From Anaerolineales bacterium (GTDB taxonomy: Bacteria; Chloroflexota; Anaerolineae; Anaerolineales; UBA4823): 5,982 nucleotides of DNA. This document shows positions 1 to 5,577 of the stretch, one piece after another (the stretch's first letter is position 1; every line of letters begins with the position of its first letter). The stretch is from the NCBI GenBank assembly GCA_022865865.1, contig JALHTN010000419.1, forward strand, positions 1 to 5,982, in the 5' to 3' direction. The notes under the pieces were generated by a model. The model made no database searches, was not told the DNA's origin, and saw only the letters and a list, made by a program, of their open reading frames with translations. Position numbers and translations under genes: made by a program.

Positions 1-701
1 AATACCCATTTGATCCCGAAGCCGGCAGTGCCATGCTCGACGAGGTGGGTTGGATTGACGATGATGGCGATGCAGCCACGCCCCGAGTGGCTTCCGGTGT
101 GGAAGGAGTCCCAGTTGGCACACTTTTACAGGTTGCCTACGGATCCACCAACGCCACCCTGCGCCAGCAGGTCACGGCAGTCCTCCAGCAATCCCTCGCT
201 CAGTGCGGTATCCAGGCCGATATCAACCTGTTGCCTGCCGCTGAATGGTTCGCAGATGGTCCAGAGGGACCCCTCTTCGGCCGCCGCTTCGACCTGGGCG
301 AGTTCGCCTGGCTGACGGGCGTAACGCCGCCATGCGACCTGTACCTCGGCAGCCTGGTCCCTGGACCCGAGGGTGAAACCTGGGTCTCCATCCAGGACGG
401 CCAGGAACGCACCTTCGGCATCTCCGGATGGGGCGGCCAGAACAATCCTGGCTTTGCCAATGCTGAATACGATACAGCCTGCAACTTGTCTCTCGGTTCA
501 CTGCCCGGCCAGCCGGAATACGAAGCTGCCAACCAGGAAGCCCAGCGCATCTTCGGTGAGGAAGTTCCTGTTGCGCCGCTGTTCTTGCGCCTCAAACTGG
601 CTGCTACCCGGACCGATATGTGCAACTTCATCATGGACCCAACTTCAAACAGCGAATTCTTCAACATCGAAATGTTTGACTATGTTGATTGTGCCAATTA
701 A
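1..701 (+). CDS. Peptide-type ABC transporter substrate-binding protein (SBP_bac_5 family), C-terminal part
   Basis: The gene enters from the left edge, so only the last 232 complete codons are visible; the first whole codon is at position 3. The product should be the extracytoplasmic receptor of a Dpp/Opp-type importer, binding peptides or a similar solute and handing them to the permeases. The first visible residues, YPFDPEAGSAMLDEVGW, match the family's typical 'YPYDPEKAKALLDEAGW' segment. After it come a lobe with 'LRQQVTAVLQQSLAQCGI' (a helix before the beta-strand of the second lobe), 'FDLGEFAWLTG' (the usual 'fD...w.g' strand), 'NNPGFANAEYD' (the usual 'N..gy.N.e.D' motif) and 'EEVPVAPLFLR' (the usual 'd..P.iPl' motif). 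The end at TAA 699-701 is natural, since a terminator follows 31 nt later. The signal peptide and lipobox, if any, lie outside the window. Family assignment is firm; substrate cannot be read from the sequence. Confidence 0.93.
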   Translation, partial: YPFDPEAGSAMLDEVGWIDDDGDAATPRVASGVEGVPVGTLLQVAYGSTNATLRQQVTAVLQQSLAQCGIQADINLLPAAEWFADGPEGPLFGRRFDLGEFAWLTGVTPPCDLYLGSLVPGPEGETWVSIQDGQERTFGISGWGGQNNPGFANAEYDTACNLSLGSLPGQPEYEAANQEAQRIFGEEVPVAPLFLRLKLAATRTDMCNFIMDPTSNSEFFNIEMFDYVDCAN

Positions 702-732
702 TCCCTCAGGTTAGCAAGTTTTCCTGAACAAC

Positions 733-767
733 AAAAGGATGGCAGTCGTCTGACTGCCATCCTTTTT
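733..767 (+). terminator. Rho-independent terminator after the binding-protein gene
   Basis: A perfect 15-bp inverted repeat has its left arm at 733-747 (AAAAGGATGGCAGTC) and its right arm at 752-766, with a 4-nt loop GTCT. The right arm ends in a run of five T (763-767). It begins 31 nt after the stop codon of the binding-protein gene. Because the left arm starts with four A, the structure could also terminate transcription on the opposite strand, but no minus-strand gene is visible nearby. It implies that the downstream permease operon needs its own promoter. Confidence 0.92.
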
Positions 768-784
768 CATTCCAAATGAATATT

Positions 785-897
785 GTCATCCCGAGTCCTT
801 CATTCTTCAGGATAAATTACGCGAGGGATCCCTTAAGCTGCTGCTATTATGCACCACCATCAAACTTATCATAGGCATTAAGTGGATTCCGAATGAC
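785..897. repeat. Palindromic dispersed repeat, copy A (113 bp)
   Basis: This copy starts with GTCATCCCGAG (785-795) and ends with GGATTCCGAATGAC (884-897), so its ends are inverted over GTCAT/ATGAC. It holds the perfect palindrome AGGGATCCCT at 824-833 and the core AGCTGCTGCTATTATGCACC. Compared with copies B and C it has about 24 extra bases between the left end and the palindrome (about 796-819), with a small possible hairpin TCCT/AGGA. The right end is the short form, lacking 20 nt found in copy C. No coding capacity was seen. Confidence 0.85.
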
Positions 898-906
898 AAA
901 ACCCGT

Positions 907-1002
907 GTCATCCCGAGCAACAGCGAGGGATCCCTTTAGCTGTGGCCATTATGCATCATCATCATCCTTCTTTTCATTCGCGTAAAGTGGATTCCGAATG
1001 AC
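907..1002. repeat. Palindromic dispersed repeat, copy B (96 bp)
   Basis: This copy has the left end GTCATCCCGAGCAACAGCG, the palindrome AGGGATCCCT at 926-935, the core AGCTGTGGCCATTATGCATC, and the right end AAGTGGATTCCGAATGAC. It lies 9 nt after copy A and 8 nt before copy C, and the two short gaps are nearly the same sequence (AAAACCCGT and TAAACCGT). The similar junctions suggest tandem duplication of a unit with its flank rather than three independent insertions. It has the short right end, as copy A does. Confidence 0.87.
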
Positions 1003-1010
1003 TAAACCGT

Positions 1011-1123
1011 GTCATCCCGAGCCACAGCGAGGGATCCCTAAAGCTGCGGCTATTATGCACCACCATCAATCTCCACATTCGCGTCACAGGGATTCCTCAC
1101 CTCCCTGCGGGGTTCGGAATGAC
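1011..1123. repeat. Palindromic dispersed repeat, copy C (113 bp, full right end)
   Basis: The left end is GTCATCCCGAGCCACAGCG, with the palindrome AGGGATCCCT at 1030-1039. The right end (about 1088-1123), read on the minus strand, begins GTCATTCCGAACCCCGCAGG and continues to GAGGAATCCCT, so the two ends form a terminal inverted repeat of about 30 bp with mismatches and a gap. This is the most complete copy and shows how the shorter A and B ends arose. Repeats of this GTCATyCCGAg...GAGGrATC type are a familiar class of dispersed noncoding repeats in bacterial genomes; whether they move as MITEs here cannot be seen. Confidence 0.87.
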
Positions 1124-1306
1124 ATTACCGATGGTACAAATTAACAGCCAAAACCCAATACTCTTCATTAAGCCCCGTTTTGTCTCTTAATTCACAATGC
1201 CTGTCATGGTATAATCTAGCGCTCTAAATGAAAAATTATCGATTAATTTACTGTGTTTTCTCTATATTTTGAACCTTCCATCCCCATTTTTAGTAAATCA
1301 GGTAAC
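1124..1306. other. AT-rich intergenic region upstream of the permease operon
   Basis: Between the repeat cluster and the possible leader ORF lies AT-rich DNA with the probable promoter at 1187-1215. Just downstream of it, at 1233-1249, is a short inverted repeat AAATTA-N5-TAATTT that could be an operator but could also be chance in such AT-rich sequence. I saw no RNA gene, riboswitch signature or terminator here. The whole gene-free stretch from 702 to 1419 is thus terminator, three repeats, promoter region and leader. Confidence 0.6.
1187..1215 (+). promoter_or_regulatory. Probable sigma-70-type extended -10 promoter for the permease operon
   Basis: A consensus TATAAT lies at 1210-1215, preceded by TGG at 1207-1209, which makes an extended -10 element. 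The hexamer with the right 17-nt spacing, TTAATT at 1187-1192, is a poor -35 match, as is common where the -10 is extended. Transcription would begin around 1222-1226, giving a leader of about 195 nt before the permease start codon. It sits between the repeat cluster and the operon and is the best promoter match I found in this intergenic region. No start-site data support it. Confidence 0.6.
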
Positions 1307-1423
1307 ATGAACGCTGATTGCGCGCCTTTATTCAAAATTCGGGTGGGTGATAATGGACTGATCATGGTTCAGCGCCCAACTCAGCTTAAAAACCCCCCAC
1401 AAGAAGGAGTAGTTGAGAGATGA
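1307..1423 (+). CDS. Possible 38-codon leader ORF overlapping the permease start
   Basis: An ATG at 1307 opens 38 codons (MNADCAPLFKIRV... to ...GVVER) ending at TGA 1421-1423. The stop overlaps the ATG of the next gene as ATGA, and the Shine-Dalgarno sequence of that gene lies inside this ORF. Such an arrangement is typical of translational coupling. Against it, the ribosome site in front of ATG 1307 is weak (AGG at about 1300-1302, close to the ATG), the peptide has no recognisable motif or membrane segment, and an open frame of this length arises by chance fairly often. It could be a regulatory leader or nothing. Confidence 0.25.
   Translation: MNADCAPLFKIRVGDNGLIMVQRPTQLKNPPQEGVVER
1401..1409 (+). 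promoter_or_regulatory. Ribosome binding site of the first permease gene
   Basis: AAGAAGGAG, a strong Shine-Dalgarno match, ends 10 nt before the ATG at 1420. It supports that start, which also gives the normal DppB N-terminus (MTAYLIRRAF). It argues against the overlapping frame that begins at 1413. Confidence 0.8.
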
Positions 1424-2949
1424 CTGCCTATCTGATTCGCCGCGCCTTTCAAATGTCGATCGTTGTTTTACTTTCCACTTTCGCTATCTTCTTTCTGCTA
1501 AACATTGCCCCAGGTGGCCCCTTGTCCGGGTTGCGTCTTTCAGCAGATCGCAGAACGCGCGTCAGCGAGGCCGATATCGCCCGGCTGGAAGCCTATCTCG
1601 GGTTGGATAAACCCATGATGCTGCGCTACCTGACCTGGTTGGGCGGCGATGATTGGTTAGGCGCGGATTGGGTTTATGTTGGCTTCGACCAATACTCGGA
1701 GCTGGATAGAGCCAAGGACGGCACTCCCATTATCAAGGTCGATCGTAATACTGGTGAAAAATACTACACCTTCACCAAGCACCGTTTTTGGGCCAACCCC
1801 GGTGTTGCGCTTCTCAATCCGGGTTACATGCTTTGGGTATGGGGAGAAGAGACAGAACCGGGAGTCTACCAAGCCGCGGAGATTAAAGTCAAACCTTCAG
1901 CGACCGATCAGAAACCGGATGATGTCACCATCGAAGGACATGTTGATTCGCAGAACGGCTACACAGTCGCGATCAAAGACTTGAATGGCAATCTCTATAC
2001 CATCCAGACAGACACAAGTACATCCTGGCAATTTCCAGAAGGAGAAGGCAAACCCCGTCCTGAAGATGGGCGCTGGGCGAATGCCTCCTGGTTGTTCGGT
2101 CCCGGGGGTCTCCTGGGCAGATATGCCGGATTCCACAGCAGCACCCAGGGAATGGTGCGCCTGGATTTCGGTTTCTCCTGGAAGCTCGCCCCCGGCCAGC
2201 CGGTATCGGATCTGATCATGAGCCGCCTGGGGAACACCATCCTGCTGATGTCCACCGCGATATTGGTCTCTCTCATCGTTGGGATCCCGATTGGCATTTA
2301 CTCTGCAGTCCACCAATACAGCAAAATGGATTATGTGGCTACAACCTTTGCCTTCTTTGGTTCTGCCATGCCGGTATTCTGGTTCGGATTGATGCTCATC
2401 CTGATATTTACTTACCAATTTAAACAATGGGGATTACCTTTTATGCCTTCCACGGGTGTTTTATCGGTGCGTGAAGCACCACCAGGCAGCTTCCTATCCG
2501 TTATCAATGCAGTTCCTGGCAGTCTGGTCGATCGGGGAGTACACATTATCTTACCTGCGCTCATGTTGAGCTTGTTATATATGGCTGGGTGGAGCCGTTA
2601 TTCACGCTCCTCCATGCTCGAGGTTTTACGGATGGATTACGTTAGAACAGCACGTGCTAAAGGTCTCTTTGAACGGGTTGTGATTATTAAACACGCCCTT
2701 CGAAATGCGCTTATCCCGGTCGTCACGATCCTGGTCTTCGATATCGCGGCCATCTTCAGCGGCGCCATCCTGACCGAGACAATATTCAGCTATCCCGGGA
2801 TGGGCCGCCTGTATTTCGATGCCCTGGCACAAAATGACTGGCCGGTTGTTATGGCCTATCTGTTCATCGTGGCCGTTCTGGTAGTCATTGCTACCCTGGT
2901 CAGAGATATCATTTATACATTTATTGACCCGCGTATCCGCTTCACATAG
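1420..2949 (+). CDS. dppB: DppB/OppB-type ABC permease with a large extracytoplasmic insert
   Basis: This is one of two channel-forming subunits of a peptide-type importer in the cytoplasmic membrane. The N-terminus (MTAYLIRRAFQM, then a membrane helix at about residues 12-30 and 'NIAPGGPL') and the 'LGLDKPMMLRYLTWLG' stretch (60-75) are standard for DppB. The permease core resumes at about 244 ('GMVRLDFGFSW'), with further membrane helices near 272-295, 307-332, 375-392, 432-452 and 478-498. The cytoplasmic EAA-type loop that docks to the ATPase is at about 406-433 (DYVRTARAKGLFERVVIIKHALRN), followed by 'GAILTETIFSYPGMGRL' and the C-terminal 'DPRIR'. At 509 residues it is much longer than the usual 310-340. 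The excess is one block, residues about 77-243, in the first extracytoplasmic loop. The reading frame is intact, so this is an insertion and not a frameshift. The next permease gene follows after 34 nt. Family is certain; substrate is not known, and dppB is used as a family label. Confidence 0.94.
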   Translation: MTAYLIRRAFQMSIVVLLSTFAIFFLLNIAPGGPLSGLRLSADRRTRVSEADIARLEAYLGLDKPMMLRYLTWLGGDDWLGADWVYVGFDQYSELDRAKDGTPIIKVDRNTGEKYYTFTKHRFWANPGVALLNPGYMLWVWGEETEPGVYQAAEIKVKPSATDQKPDDVTIEGHVDSQNGYTVAIKDLNGNLYTIQTDTSTSWQFPEGEGKPRPEDGRWANASWLFGPGGLLGRYAGFHSSTQGMVRLDFGFSWKLAPGQPVSDLIMSRLGNTILLMSTAILVSLIVGIPIGIYSAVHQYSKMDYVATTFAFFGSAMPVFWFGLMLILIFTYQFKQWGLPFMPSTGVLSVREAPPGSFLSVINAVPGSLVDRGVHIILPALMLSLLYMAGWSRYSRSSMLEVLRMDYVRTARAKGLFERVVIIKHALRNALIPVVTILVFDIAAIFSGAILTETIFSYPGMGRLYFDALAQNDWPVVMAYLFIVAVLVVIATLVRDIIYTFIDPRIRFT

Positions 2950-2970
2950 TTGATATATCTCGAAATCTAC

Positions 2971-2975
2971 AGGAG
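2971..2975 (+). promoter_or_regulatory. Ribosome binding site of the second permease gene
   Basis: AGGAG ends 8 nt before the ATG at 2984 and fixes that start. It lies in the 34-nt gap between the two permease genes, where no terminator is seen. Confidence 0.75.
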
Positions 2976-2983
2976 TTCGTCAT

Positions 2984-3925
2984 ATGGCAAACGTCGTTTC
3001 CCTGGAAAGTGAAACCCTCTCCACTGTCACCGAAGAATCCCCCTGGAAGGTGATCTGGAAGCGCTTCCGCAAGCACAAATTGGCTGTGGCAGGCATGGTG
3101 ACCATTAGTCTCATTGCATTAGCCTGTTATCTCGCTCCGCTGTACGCTCCATACGATCCTGTCAGGGATTTATCCAGAGATGAGAATGGACAGATTCTGC
3201 GCAATGATCCCCCTTCCTTGCAGCACCTGATGGGAACAGATAATATCGGCCGGGATGTATTTACCCGTTTGCTTTACGCAGGACAGATTTCTCTTTCGGT
3301 GGCATTTATTGTTACCATTTTCGCCACCGTGATCGGGGTTCTGATCGGTTCTCTTTCAGGTTATTACGGAGGTACGATTGATGAGGTCATCCAAAGATTC
3401 GTTGAATTTTTGATTACGATACCTCTCCTTCCTCTGCTTTTGGCCTTTTCTGCGCTTTTACGCGGGGTCACCATTCCTGGCTTGCCTCCAGAATGGAGCA
3501 GTGCTGTGATCATCACGCTGATCCTGATTATTTTTGGCTGGATGAGCGCCGCAATCCTGATCCGGGGTATGGTATTGTCACTCCGCAACCAGGAATTCAC
3601 AGAGGCTGCGAAAGCACTCGGTTTAGGGAGCTTTGGAATTATCGTCCGTCACATGATCCCAAATTCCCTTGCCCCAATAATCGTATCGGCTACGCTCAGC
3701 CTGGGAGGCGTGATCGTGCTCGAATCAGCACTTTCATTTTTGGGCTTCGGGATCCAACCACCGGTGCCTACCTGGGGTAATATGCTCAATGAATACCAAA
3801 ACGAAATGTGGACCCAACCCGCCAAGGTTTTTTACCCGGGTCTGGTGATCTTCGTTTGTGTATTGGCTTTCAACTACATTGGTGATGGTTTGCGGGATGC
3901 CATGGACCCGCGCTTAAAGCATTAA
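2984..3925 (+). CDS. dppC: DppC/OppC-type ABC permease
   Basis: This is the second channel subunit, expected to pair with the DppB-type protein. At 313 residues it has normal length for the family. The cytoplasmic N-terminus leads into 'WKRFRKHKLAVAGMV' (about 25-39), the conserved OppC N-terminal segment, and a first membrane helix at about 33-55. 'HLMGTDNIGRDVFTRLLYAGQISLSVA' (81-107) is the family's hallmark. Further helices lie near 103-125, 139-160, 172-194, 230-254 and 283-300. The EAA loop is at about 205-230 (EFTEAAKALGLGSFGIIVRHMIPN), the site that contacts an ATPase. 'ESALSFLGFGIQPPVPTWGNML' (247-268) and 'GDGLRDAMDPRLK' close the protein, both standard. It has a good ribosome site and is followed after 13 nt by the hypothetical gene, so it is co-transcribed with its neighbours. 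Nothing is odd in the protein itself. Confidence 0.95.
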   Translation: MANVVSLESETLSTVTEESPWKVIWKRFRKHKLAVAGMVTISLIALACYLAPLYAPYDPVRDLSRDENGQILRNDPPSLQHLMGTDNIGRDVFTRLLYAGQISLSVAFIVTIFATVIGVLIGSLSGYYGGTIDEVIQRFVEFLITIPLLPLLLAFSALLRGVTIPGLPPEWSSAVIITLILIIFGWMSAAILIRGMVLSLRNQEFTEAAKALGLGSFGIIVRHMIPNSLAPIIVSATLSLGGVIVLESALSFLGFGIQPPVPTWGNMLNEYQNEMWTQPAKVFYPGLVIFVCVLAFNYIGDGLRDAMDPRLKH

Positions 3926-3938
3926 TCATTAACCAGTA

Positions 3939-4472
3939 GTGAATCAACCCTCATCGCCCTCATTCCTGCGCATGGCTGGTATTGCGGTAATCATTATCGT
4001 ACCGCTCATTTACTTTATCATTGCAATGAATACGGGTGACCTGCTTTGGGCCTCACCCGTATTTAATTACCAACCCCAGACCATAACTATCCATTGTTTT
4101 GGTGAAGATGTCTATCTTGAAAGCGGAACTTCAGAGTTCGAAGCGATGGTTGGCTTGGTCAATGGAAGCCTTACAGGGAGAAAGCGGTGGGATTCAGTTT
4201 CACTTTCCGCTGAAACTTACCAGGATTACCAATCTCATCCCCAAATGATGGTGGTAGAATTGACCTATCCTAAAACAATTCGGGTGCATTCGCGCTATAA
4301 ATTCTTTTCAAATGTCGATCGACTCATCATTCCTCTTGTTGGGCGTCACGCCCAAACTAATGCCATTTTTGGGCGCCGTTCAGAATATCCTGCCGCAGGA
4401 TCATTCCACGTAGGAGATCTTGCCGCGCTGAAGGAATTCCTGGCGGAAAACGAATTGTGTGTTGAATCCTGA
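3939..4472 (+). CDS. Single-pass membrane-anchored protein of unknown function
   Basis: I do not recognise this 177-residue protein. It starts with a short polar N-terminus (MNQPSSPSFLRM), then one hydrophobic helix at about residues 12-30 (MAGIAVIIIVPLIYFIIAM) with Arg11 before it, so the N-terminus is probably inside and the remaining ~145 residues outside. That part has mixed alpha/beta character, with strand-like stretches (QTITIHCF, MMVVELTYP, RLIIPLV), a 'KRWDSVSLS' segment, 'YKFFSNVDRLIIPLVGRHAQ' and an acidic C-terminal helix 'DLAALKEFLAENEL'. Its only two cysteines are Cys53 and Cys174, which might pair outside the cell. GTG 3939 is chosen because it gives a start only 13 nt after the permease stop; ATG 3972 (residue 12) is an alternative, and neither has a clear ribosome site, so coupling to dppC is likely. 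Its position between permeases and ATPases suggests a transporter-linked or surface role, which is inference. Confidence 0.8.
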   Translation: MNQPSSPSFLRMAGIAVIIIVPLIYFIIAMNTGDLLWASPVFNYQPQTITIHCFGEDVYLESGTSEFEAMVGLVNGSLTGRKRWDSVSLSAETYQDYQSHPQMMVVELTYPKTIRVHSRYKFFSNVDRLIIPLVGRHAQTNAIFGRRSEYPAAGSFHVGDLAALKEFLAENELCVES

Positions 4473-4490
4473 GACAGGAGATATAGATTT

Positions 4491-4495
4491 GGAGA
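4491..4495 (+). promoter_or_regulatory. Ribosome binding site deciding the GTG start of the first ATPase
   Basis: GGAGA lies 7 nt before GTG 4503. No ATG, GTG or TTG occurs in the same frame in the short stretch just upstream, and the GTG start gives the normal N-terminus for the family, with the first strand '[11 protein letters not shown]' beginning at residue 9. Confidence 0.7.
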
Positions 4496-4502
4496 AATAC
4501 TT

Positions 4503-5552
4503 GTGAGCTCAAATAACAACCAACCTTTGCTTGATATTCAAAACCTTAAAACTTATTTCTATACCGAGGACGGTGTAGTAAAAGCCGTTGATGGAGTAGA
4601 TTTTTCTGTATACCCGGGAGAAGTTATGGGCCTGGTTGGAGAATCCGGGTGCGGAAAAAGTGTGACCGCCCTCACGATCATGCGATTAATCGGCATCCCC
4701 GGCAAAATAATCGAAGGGAAGATCTTCTTCGAAGGTCGGGATCTGCTCACCCTTTCTGAGGCAGAGATGGTCGATATGCGCGGTAATCGCATATCGATGA
4801 TCTTCCAACAACCTCAATCGAGCCTCAATCCGGTATTCAAGGTTGCTGACCAGGTTGCAGAAGTGCTGCAGATTCACCAGAACATGGGTCGCGAGGAATC
4901 ATGGGAGAAAGCGGTTGATCTGCTGCGCCTGGTCGGCATTCCCGATCCAGATGAGAAAGCGCATGCCTACCCGCACGAGATGTCTGGCGGCCAAGCGCAG
5001 CGGGTGATGATCGCCATGGCCTTAGCGCTTAACCCGCAATTATTGCTCGCCGATGAGCCAACCACCGCCCTGGATGTGACCATCCAGGCTCAGATTTTAG
5101 ACCTGCTGCGCGATTTGCGCAACCGCATGGGCACCTCTGTTATTTTGATTACCCACGACCTGGGTGTCATCGCTGAAATGGCTGACCGCGTGGCAGTCAT
5201 GTATGCCGGTCGCATCGTCGAACAGACTGAAATCGACTCAGTGTTCGCAAAACCGCTGCACCCTTATACCATGGGACTGATCGCCTCCATCCCAGTCTTG
5301 GGCAAGATCAAGGACCGCCTGGATGTTATCCCAGGATCTGTTCCCAATCTGATCAACCTGCCTCCGGGATGTAAATTTGCCTCGCGCTGCCGGCTTCGTG
5401 TCGAACACGAATTAGAAATCTGCACAGAAGTGGAACCCGACCTGCTCCCCATACTCCCCAACCATTCCGTCCGCTGCTGGCTGTATCAAAGCCATGAAGA
5501 ACAAGGACACGCAGCACCATTAAGAGCATCCGATATGGGTCCGGTTGCCTGA
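4503..5552 (+). CDS. dppD: DppD/OppD-type ABC transporter ATPase
   Basis: This cytoplasmic subunit hydrolyses ATP to drive import and works as a heterodimer with the next gene's product. All nucleotide-binding motifs are present: Walker A GESGCGKS at residues 46-53, Q-loop in '[10 protein letters not shown]' (101-110), ABC signature SGGQAQRV (161-168), Walker B LLLADEPT (180-187), D-loop ALD (189-191) and switch His218 in 'ITHDL'. The signature differs slightly from the commoner SGGMRQRV. The C-terminus has the oligopeptide/dipeptide extension: '[14 protein letters not shown]' (251-264), then '[20 protein letters not shown]' and four cysteines (290, 296, 307, 325), the spacing known in family members that bind an iron-sulphur cluster. 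At 349 residues it is slightly longer than many homologues because of a short polar tail (about 330-349). The start is GTG. The next ATPase gene follows after 25 nt. Substrate cannot be told. Confidence 0.95.
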   Translation: MSSNNNQPLLDIQNLKTYFYTEDGVVKAVDGVDFSVYPGEVMGLVGESGCGKSVTALTIMRLIGIPGKIIEGKIFFEGRDLLTLSEAEMVDMRGNRISMIFQQPQSSLNPVFKVADQVAEVLQIHQNMGREESWEKAVDLLRLVGIPDPDEKAHAYPHEMSGGQAQRVMIAMALALNPQLLLADEPTTALDVTIQAQILDLLRDLRNRMGTSVILITHDLGVIAEMADRVAVMYAGRIVEQTEIDSVFAKPLHPYTMGLIASIPVLGKIKDRLDVIPGSVPNLINLPPGCKFASRCRLRVEHELEICTEVEPDLLPILPNHSVRCWLYQSHEEQGHAAPLRASDMGPVA

Positions 5553-5567
5553 ATCCACTGCACTTAC

Positions 5568-5571
5568 GAGG
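5568..5571 (+). promoter_or_regulatory. Ribosome binding site of the second ATPase gene
   Basis: GAGG ends 6 nt before the ATG at 5578 and supports that start in the 25-nt gap after the first ATPase gene. Confidence 0.65.
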
Positions 5572-5577
5572 ATATTA

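Noticed and set aside
200..667. Long minus-strand ORF of 155 codons opposite the binding-protein gene
   Set aside because: It lies wholly opposite a confident coding region, has a low-complexity Arg/Ser/Pro-rich product with no family features, and is a shadow of codon bias. The same applies to the other minus-strand frames, including 1897-2427.
785..1123. Possible CRISPR array
   Set aside because: Only three units with irregular spacing, nearly identical short gaps instead of unique spacers, and inverted ends within each unit. No cas gene is visible.
1216..1419. T-box or other riboswitch in the leader of the permease operon
   Set aside because: No T-box sequence, no terminator hairpin with T-run and no riboswitch core that I recognise was found in the leader.
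1413..1610. Overlapping + frame beginning 7 nt before the dppB start
   Set aside because: It overlaps the confident permease frame, and the product (rich in Arg and Ser) has no recognisable feature; the Shine-Dalgarno spacing fits ATG 1420 better.
1420..2949. The 509-residue permease as a fusion of two genes or a sequencing frameshift artefact
   Set aside because: A single open frame runs through, with a normal DppB N-terminus and normal DppB core on either side of one insert; no second start or ribosome site suggests a split gene.
3923..3933. Palindrome TTAATCATTAA after dppC as a terminator or operator
   Set aside because: Only 5-bp AT arms with a 1-nt centre, no T-run, and it sits within the tight 13-nt gap before the next gene.
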